NCBI GenBank assembly: GCA_037953625.1
Contig: CM075651.1
Location: 60,932,501-60,996,500 of the forward strand
DNA: 64,000 nucleotides
Direction: 5' to 3'
Source: Crotalaria pallida
Taxonomy: Eukaryota; Streptophyta; Magnoliopsida; Fabales; Fabaceae
Shown in pieces: positions 58,329 to 64,000 of the stretch. The position numbers and the translations under genes are program-made. The first letter of the stretch is position 1. Every line of letters begins with the position of its first letter. The notes beneath the pieces were generated by a model, which saw only the letters and a program-made list of their open reading frames with translations, was not told the origin of the DNA and did not search any database.

Positions 58329-59583
58329 GAATGGTATCAGAGCTTATGGTAATCCTTAGTGGCCAAGCATGGGCTTACATGCTTTGTTTGTGTGACTCTG
58401 TGTGTTTGCTAGTATGAGACTAGGAGCATAAGTTTAGGTTCTCAACTTTCTAGGACGTGCGACTTTGTTTGTGGCCTAGTGTCGGCCGAGTTAGTTTAAG
58501 GAACCTGTTCCTCTTGTAGATTGAGGAACATAGAAAGTGAGTAGGTTGAGACCCTTTAACCTTTGGTATTTCTTTAGTGTTTGACGAATCCAGTCTATTG
58601 ACCTAGACATACCTTTGCTCAAAGAATAGTTGGTATCTTTGAGGACATAGGATGTTATTTCTGAAATCCCGTGTTTGTTGAATTGCTTCAACAAAACAAT
58701 TAGCATTGCTAAAATCCGAACTTTTTCTTCATGAGCTCTATTATCCACCTGTAGCCTCATCTAACCTATTTAAGATTCCTTGGTCCAAATAGCGGGATTA
58801 GAAGTACCATAGCTACCCAGATTTCGTAGGCTTGAACGATTAAGGAAGGACAAATAGTTGAAACCAAGTAAGGGTACAAGGTCACAGTGGACTTAGTTAT
58901 AAGTTTGATCAAAGTTGGGGAGTCACAAGGAAGAAAAGAGGTGTATATTACCTGTTAGGAGAGAAAATCCTGAGGGGAGTTTGCGGATTAGAATTGCCAT
59001 ACACCCTAATCAGAGGTTTAGACGGTGGAGGTGATAAGTTTGGTTAATGTTTAGGATGAACCTAAGGAGAAATGTGAAGTTTATTTGAGGAGGTAAGTGA
59101 ACCCAAGTTGTAATATAACCCCCTTAATTTAGAGAAATGATAAACGAAAACCCTAGAGTTAGAAGGAGAGCTAAAGGAAGGAGTGATTATTGTGAGATAA
59201 GTAAGGACCTAAGTGGTAGAAAATAGCGAAGATCTAAGGGTTCTAGGCTAAACCCTATGCTTTTGGAGATGTGTGAATCTTTGTTTGCTTTATTTTCCCT
59301 AAGTCCGAACCTATGGTTCGGCTTTTGTGACGACAATCAGCTAAAGGAGTGACATCTTCTTCGGTTAGTCTGTGTGACTTAACCCGGTTCGACACGTAAA
59401 TGGTTATGCCGTGGAGCTTCTTCATCCGAGAGCGACACACGAGGAGTGTTGTGAAGAGCATATCGCCAGTAAAGGAATGGACGACTATAAAGCAATGATG
59501 AGAACGATGTGAGAGTTGTTGTGCCCTGCTGCCCAATCCGCAACGTATTTCTCGGGGACGAGAAATCTATACGTTGGGGAGAA
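58329..59583 (+). mobile_element. D interior, non-coding
   Basis: 1255 bp from primer site to polypurine tract (ACGTTGGGGAGAA, about 59571-59583). No gag or pol frame. The last bases (CTCGGGGACGAGAAATCT) resemble the end of chromovirus pol followed by its polypurine tract. A GTTCCTC...GAGGAAC hairpin lies at 58507-58529. Confidence 0.82.
58332..58343 (+). promoter_or_regulatory. primer-binding site of D (tRNA-iMet)
   Basis: TGGTATCAGAGC, three bases after the LTR end. Confidence 0.92.
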
Positions 59584-60636
59584 TGTAACACCCCTCAAAA
59601 TCCTCGTACTATTTTAAATTCTAAAAAGAATTATTTTTGAGCAAAGTATTTTTAAGGGTATTTTCTTAAATAAATTTCTTAAATCACATTTTCAAAGTGG
59701 TAAATGATTTTAAAGAATGATTTTTCAAGAAACAATGTTATGGTTTTTAAAATTGATTTTTGGAAATGATTATATGACTGAAATTCTTCTAAAGAAATAT
59801 TGAATTCTTCCATAAGAAATTATTTAATGAGATGGTGATTTGATTTCTAAAAATATGTGTTTGATATTTTTGGGTGTTATTGTGATTTATATGTATGAAT
59901 AATTTATTTTATATGAGTATATGCATATGTATGTTCGGTTTTGTATATATGTATGTATGCCTAGGATCATGTGAAATTTAATTGGTGAAAAGTATATGAT
60001 GATAAATGCATGAATGTATGATATGTGTGTGCATATGAGGGTAACGTGTAAGTGTGAATGTGTATGTGAGAATATATGTGTGTGCCGTGTGTATGAGTGT
60101 GAGTGTGAGAGAGAACCTAGAAAATTCCTAAGTGCTAACTAAGTGAACCATGACCTAACCAAATCCTAACCAAACCCTAACCAAATGGTGGAAACCCTAA
60201 TGGAGTGCTAAAAAGTCTTACACCTAAGTGACCCCTAAGCCCTAATGTTCCCTACCTTGTCTCCTTAAGAAATGTTATCCTCCACCCATGCAAAAATAGA
60301 GGAGGCCGAATTTACCCCTCCCTCCAAAGCTCTTGGCCGAATCCAATCAAGGACAAAATAGGAAGCCATGAGTTGTTTATATAAGTCTTGACCTTAGAAG
60401 CATTTCACCCATTCTCACCTCATTTCTTCATTTCCTTCGCCCAAACACCAAACCAAATACAAGTTCTAAGAGCCTCTCAAACTCTTAGACTAAGAAATAG
60501 AAAATAGAGGAAGAGAGAAAGAAGAAGAGGAACCATGAGGTAAGAAGAAGAAGAAGAGGAACTGGGAGGTAGGAATAAGAAGAAGAGGAGTCCAAAGCCT
60601 TAAACCTAGGAGCCCTTTGAAGATCAAGTACTAGAA
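59584..60636 (+). mobile_element. D 3' LTR, left part
   Basis: Starts TGTAACACCCCTCAAAATCC and follows the 5' LTR (22594-23640) closely, with about 2% differences by eye. Element F is inserted after ACTAGAA (60636), at the end of the leader exon. TATA box at 60376-60385. No coding region. Confidence 0.88.
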
Positions 60637-61008
60637 TGTAACATCCCGAATTTTAATTCAAATAATATTTAGAATAACGATAAGATTTGGAAGTAAGGAT
60701 TATTCTAAAAAGGATTTAAAATGATGGATTAGGAGTTCTTTGAATGCCATAAAGGAATCAAGAAGCATTGACATCAAAAAGGAGGTTGAAAGATGAACAA
60801 AAGAGCGTTAGAAGCAATGTTTTTGGTGTTATAAACACCCTATATTAGGAAATTCAAAATAAAATATTTACAACTCTAAACACAAATTCCACCGTTGGAT
60901 GTGAAGTATGATAGGTGAGGAAGCTTGCTTTAAAATTTGAGGAAGATCCAACGGGTAACAAAGAAGTTATGGCCTTTCAAAGTCTGGATACTGCAAAATT
61001 GTGCAGCT

Positions 61009-61060
61009 TAATCGCCTCTTAATCGATTAAGCTGCAATTTAATCGATTATTAATGCATTA
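61009..61060 (+). repeat. TAATCGATTA palindrome pair in F
   Basis: ATCGAT cores start at 61022 and 61042, spacing 20 bp. A half site (TTAATCGCC) lies at about 61008-61016 and another palindrome, TAATGCATTA, at 61051-61060. The LTR position (about 390-410 bp from its start) is comparable to the promoter-proximal pair of C3 (about 270-290 bp). Confidence 0.9.
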
Positions 61061-61222
61061 AGGGCTGTTGCAGTGGAAAAAAATAAAGGCGATCCACACG
61101 TGAATTCTTGCCAAAAAATTGAATTTTCTCTCTCTAGGGCACACAATCTCTCATTCCAAATCCATCAAGCCTCAAGGGAATCACTCCAAAATCCATCATC
61201 AAGTCCCTCTTCATTGCTCCAA

Positions 61223-61228
61223 GTAAGT
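61223..61228 (+). promoter_or_regulatory. predicted 5' splice site in the F LTR
   Basis: CCAA|GTAAGT is a full-consensus plant donor. With the acceptor at 62905-62906 it would remove an intron of about 1.68 kb from an LTR transcript, as proposed for C3. Confidence 0.45.
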
Positions 61229-61268
61229 ATTCATGTTCTTGATGTTCTTCTCTCTCTCTAATTTGGAT

Positions 61269-61304
<36 letters not shown>

Positions 61305-62000
61305 CTCTTTGGGAAATTCGAATTTTCTCTTGAAATTGGGCAATAATCTCATAATCATTCCATTCCTTCGACTTAGGGAAGATCATCATCACTCTCTTTA
61401 TCTTCCTGCCTTTGGAGCTCTTGGTTGTGGGAGTGCTTGGAGCTAAGGCTTGGATTTTCCCACTCTCCCTCTCCTTGGTTAAGGTAAGGGGGTGGATATT
61501 GTGAGCATTGCCTTGTTCTAGGGAGTTGGTTCTAATTAGTATATAATGATTTGTTAGGGTTATGTGTTAGGGGAGAAAATTAGATTATAAAACCCTAGGT
61601 TATTAAATATAAAATTCTAGTAATTAAATATGCGTGATGATTGGATGTTAAGACTAGGAAAAGGAAACCCAATAACTTGAGAATGAATTATTTGATAAAA
61701 TTAAATTTGGATAATGATTATAATGAAGTACAAGAGGAGTTGGGTAATATGATAGGGAAGTTGCCATAAATGAATGATATGATTATTGATTTTATTTGTA
61801 AAGTTGTGAATTAAATGATAATTGATTATTGTTGCAAATATATGTATGTGTTATGATTGATTGAACACGAAAATGGAAATTTAGTAGTATAATTGGATAA
61901 AGTAAATAATGATTTTATGACATTGAATGCAATACTTTAAAAAAATATGGTGGTGCACTTTCAAAAGGCTAAAGGTAAATTGGTTAAAAGAGCCAGTCTT

Positions 62001-62386
62001 GTAAGACGTTGTCCGGGTTGTGGGACTGTACGCTTAGACTGGTGAGAATCAAGTCGTGTAAGACGTTGTCCGGGTTGTGGGACTGTACGCATCGACTGGT
62101 TCGATTTGAGGTCGTGTAAGACGTTGTCCGGGTTGTGGGACTGTACGCATCGACTGGTTCGATTTGAGGTCGTGTAAGACGTTGTCCGGGTTGTGGGACT
62201 GTACGCATCAACTGGTTTGATTTAATGTCTTGTAAGACGTTGTCCGGGTTGTGAGACTGCACGCATAGACTTGTGCGATCCAGATCTTGTAAGGCGTTGT
62301 CCGGGTTGTGGGACTGCACACATAGATCGCGTAAGACGCCATAGTGCACAGCTGTAAGACGTTGTCCGGGTTGTGGGACTGTACGC
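62001..62386 (+). repeat. 58-bp tandem repeat array in the F LTR
   Basis: Units start at 62001, 62058, 62116, 62174, 62232, 62289 (period 57-58), then a shortened one at 62331 and a last full core at 62354. The 33-bp core runs from GTAAGACGTTGTCCGGGTTG to CTGTACGC and is well conserved; the ~25-bp spacer varies. It lies in the predicted LTR intron. Confidence 0.95.
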
Positions 62387-63367
62387 AATGATGGATCCAC
62401 GTGAATAAATTTCCCTATATTATAAGGAACTCAAGGTATATGTACAGAGAAAAGAAATTATGAAAGTTAAGAGAATTTATGAAAAGGGCATGTGTATGAA
62501 ATCAAATGAAGAAAATGTTTAAGTGTTGACCTCTGACCTGAGGGGCACATAATTTAAATATGGAAAAGTCTAAGGGCCTCTGTTTTGAGGTGATAAATGT
62601 GTTGAATGAAAATTGTGCATTGGCCCCTGATTTGAGGTGATGTACTGAAATAAAATGTGTATGTGAAATGAATAAAAAGTAAAGAAAATGAATGATGAAA
62701 TGAATAATGAAAATGGATGTTGAAATGAATAATGAAAATGGAAATTTGGAATGAATAATGAATATGGAAATTATGAAATGTGCATGGCGTGCTATATGTG
62801 AATATATGCTCTATTTGCTAGTTGTGTTTGACCTAGCGGGTTGTTATGTCTAGTTAGAAACTGCTTTCTATTTCATGTGCAAAGCTCACTCCCTTATATT
62901 TTTCAGGTACGGAGATTGAGCTGGCACAGCCCCCGGCCGAGCAGGAGTACTTTCCCTTACAGGGAGAGTAGGGTGTTATGGGTTTAGAGTATAATATGGA
63001 CCTAAGCCTCTTATATTATTTTGATGTAAATTTAATATGCATATTTTAAATGAGGCTTCGGATGCTTTGTTTTGATAAAGTATTATGTTTTGGTTAAGAT
63101 ACTCAAACTTAGTATTTCCGCTAGTACTCTGATATTTTTGGAGCCCATTGGGCCTTGATATGATTTTAGAAATATTATCTGAAGCCTTGCTGGCTATTGG
63201 TTGTTTAATTAAAATGGTTTACCACAGGTTGAATTTTGGAATAGTCCGAAAAACAAACAAAACTCCGTCCGTTTGACGGTTGATTTTAATGAAATAAAAA
63301 TGAATTTTCAAGTCCGTATTTTATTATAAGGGGGAAATAAGGGTATAAATCCTAGGTGTTACATTTA

Positions 63368-63379
63368 TGGTATCAGAGC
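63368..63379 (+). promoter_or_regulatory. primer-binding site of F (tRNA-iMet)
   Basis: TGGTATCAGAGC, four bases after the LTR end (TTTA spacer). It shows that element interior follows, not host DNA. Confidence 0.9.
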
Positions 63380-63540
63380 AGTTTCCCTCGGCCTTTGGAG
63401 TGTGAATTCACATCTCCAATGGTTACTCACCAAGAGAGTAGCCGGGAAATAGTGTCAAGTTCTATAGTAGTTACTTAGGTTTATAGTTATAGAACCCTAT
63501 GTAGTTATGTACTAAATTATGTATATGTCCGCATCAACAG

Positions 63541-64000
63541 AATCCTTTGTTGCCACACTGTAGCAACATGGAGAATCAGCTTTTCCATTCTCCCGCTATC
63601 AGTTCAGCTACTGATCGTAAGATCAATTCCCCAGTTAATTCTTTGAAATCCAAGCCGTATGACATCTGTTTTCAAGAAGGACAAACTTCTGCAATGGGTA
63701 AGCTTAGATCGACTATTGAAGACAAGGAGCAACACGTGGGGGCACAAGTTGGTGAGAATAAGAGTATCATTTTGAGACCGGGAATGGTTCTCCTGAAGCA
63801 ATACTTGGCTCATGAAGAACAAGTGGGCATAGTAAAGAACTGTCGTGAGATGGGCTTAGGCCCCGGAGGTTTTTATCAACCAGGCTTTGCAAGTGGAGCC
63901 AGACTCCGACTGAGAATGATGTGCCTCGGCTTAGACTGTAATCCTCAAACCTGAGTATACGGACACAAAAGAGTAATTGATGGAAGCGAACCACCCAATA
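63541..64000 (+). pseudogene. captured AlkB-like (ALKBH1-type) dioxygenase gene fragment in F
   Basis: After an acceptor-like ATCAACAG (63540) a frame with ATG at 63568 runs to a TGA at 63952 and continues in frame to the window edge (VYGHKRVIDGSEPP). The segment RPGMVLLKQYL...GLGPGGFYQPGF...LRLRMMCLGL matches, from memory, the start of the catalytic domain of plant AlkB homologues of the ALKBH1 group, 2-oxoglutarate/Fe(II) oxygenases that demethylate nucleic acids. The iron-binding H-x-D...H residues would lie beyond the window. The TGA replaces an Arg codon expected there (CGA to TGA fits), so the fragment is broken. It begins about 160 bp after the primer site of F, inside the element. No intron interrupts the visible part. 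Confidence 0.72.

Larger units (their letters stand above)
60637..63363 (+). mobile_element. 5' LTR of element F (2727 bp)
   Basis: Starts TGTAACATCCCGAATTTT, ends CCTAGGTGTTACA, then a tRNA-iMet primer site. The predicted target duplication is TAGAA (60632-60636). Contents: ATCGAT palindrome pair (61022, 61042), a (CT)n tract (61273-61299), splice donor CCAA|GTAAGT (61223), a 58-bp tandem array (62001-62386), a shorter GAAATGAATAATGAAAATGG repeat (about 62685-62775), and acceptor TTTTTCAG|GTACGG (62906). The short exon after it ends in TAG at about 62971 and is not clearly coding. Confidence 0.88.

Noticed and set aside
62001..62386. CRISPR-like look of the 33-bp core / 25-bp spacer array (and the CTCGAG cluster)
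   Set aside because: Plant nuclear DNA inside an LTR, spacers are related to each other, no cas genes.
61984..62400. 138-codon minus-strand frame with repeated VQSHNPDN
   Set aside because: It is a translation of the 58-bp tandem array; the repeats shift between frames and no domain is present.
63541..64000. AlkB-like sequence as a resident host gene next to a transposon
   Set aside because: A primer-binding site lies between the LTR end and the fragment, so the sequence is element interior; confirmation needs the right-hand LTR.

Overview
This is plant nuclear DNA made almost wholly of nested LTR retrotransposons. The evidence is Ty3/gypsy gag-pol of plant lineages (Athila-like, Tat-like), TGTAACA...TGTTACA LTRs followed by an initiator-tRNA-Met primer site (TGGTATCAGAGC), and a plant-type AlkB-like fragment. 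A repeat-rich, probably heterochromatic region of a flowering plant with a large genome fits best. The species cannot be told. I see no intact resident host gene.

Layout, left to right. 1-5098: the 3' part of an Athila-like element (gag-protease, RT/RNase H/integrase missing, 3' LTR 3911-5098), inserted in C1. 5099-7319: right part of C1, a long LTR of family C. 7320-9946: right part of a second family-C LTR, C2, into which C1 appears to be inserted. 9947-10212 and 13742-19148: 5' LTR of element B1, split by C3, a complete 3.5-kb solo LTR of family C (10213-13741, target duplication GTGAT). 19149-20839: non-coding interior of B1. 20840-22593: its 3' LTR, cut by element D. 22594-25622: 5' LTR of D, cut by element E. 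25623-53994: E, a Tat-lineage element with decayed gag-pol and an antisense ORF. Its pol is split at 32008-52120 by a 20-kb minus-strand insertion with the form LTR-interior-LTR-interior-LTR (target duplication GACTC). 53995-57722: minus-strand LTR related to D. 57723-58328: end of D's 5' LTR. 58329-59583: D interior. 59584-60636: D 3' LTR, cut by element F. 60637-63363: 5' LTR of F. 63364-64000: F interior carrying a captured AlkB-like gene fragment.

B1, the minus-strand tandem, D and F share one plan. Each has long TGTAACA LTRs, a tRNA-iMet primer site, and (except F, whose end is not seen) a short non-coding interior ending in GTTGGGGAGAA. They look like large non-autonomous (LARD-type) relatives of a chromovirus such as Tekay/Del; that lineage assignment is inference. 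Their LTRs contain what looks like a promoter, a leader exon, a long intron and a second exon near the LTR 3' end. In family C that exon holds an intact reading frame of about 155 codons, preserved in all three copies and unknown to me. Families C, C' and F also carry pairs of CpG-centred palindromes, 20-21 bp apart, whose sequence changes between families while the spacing is kept. These two observations, an LTR-encoded protein and family-specific paired palindromes, are the best candidates for an undescribed system here. Other notable points are a 24-nt piece identical to initiator tRNA-Met in the minus-strand LTRs, the tandem element, the AlkB capture, and an age order from LTR divergence that conflicts with the nesting order.
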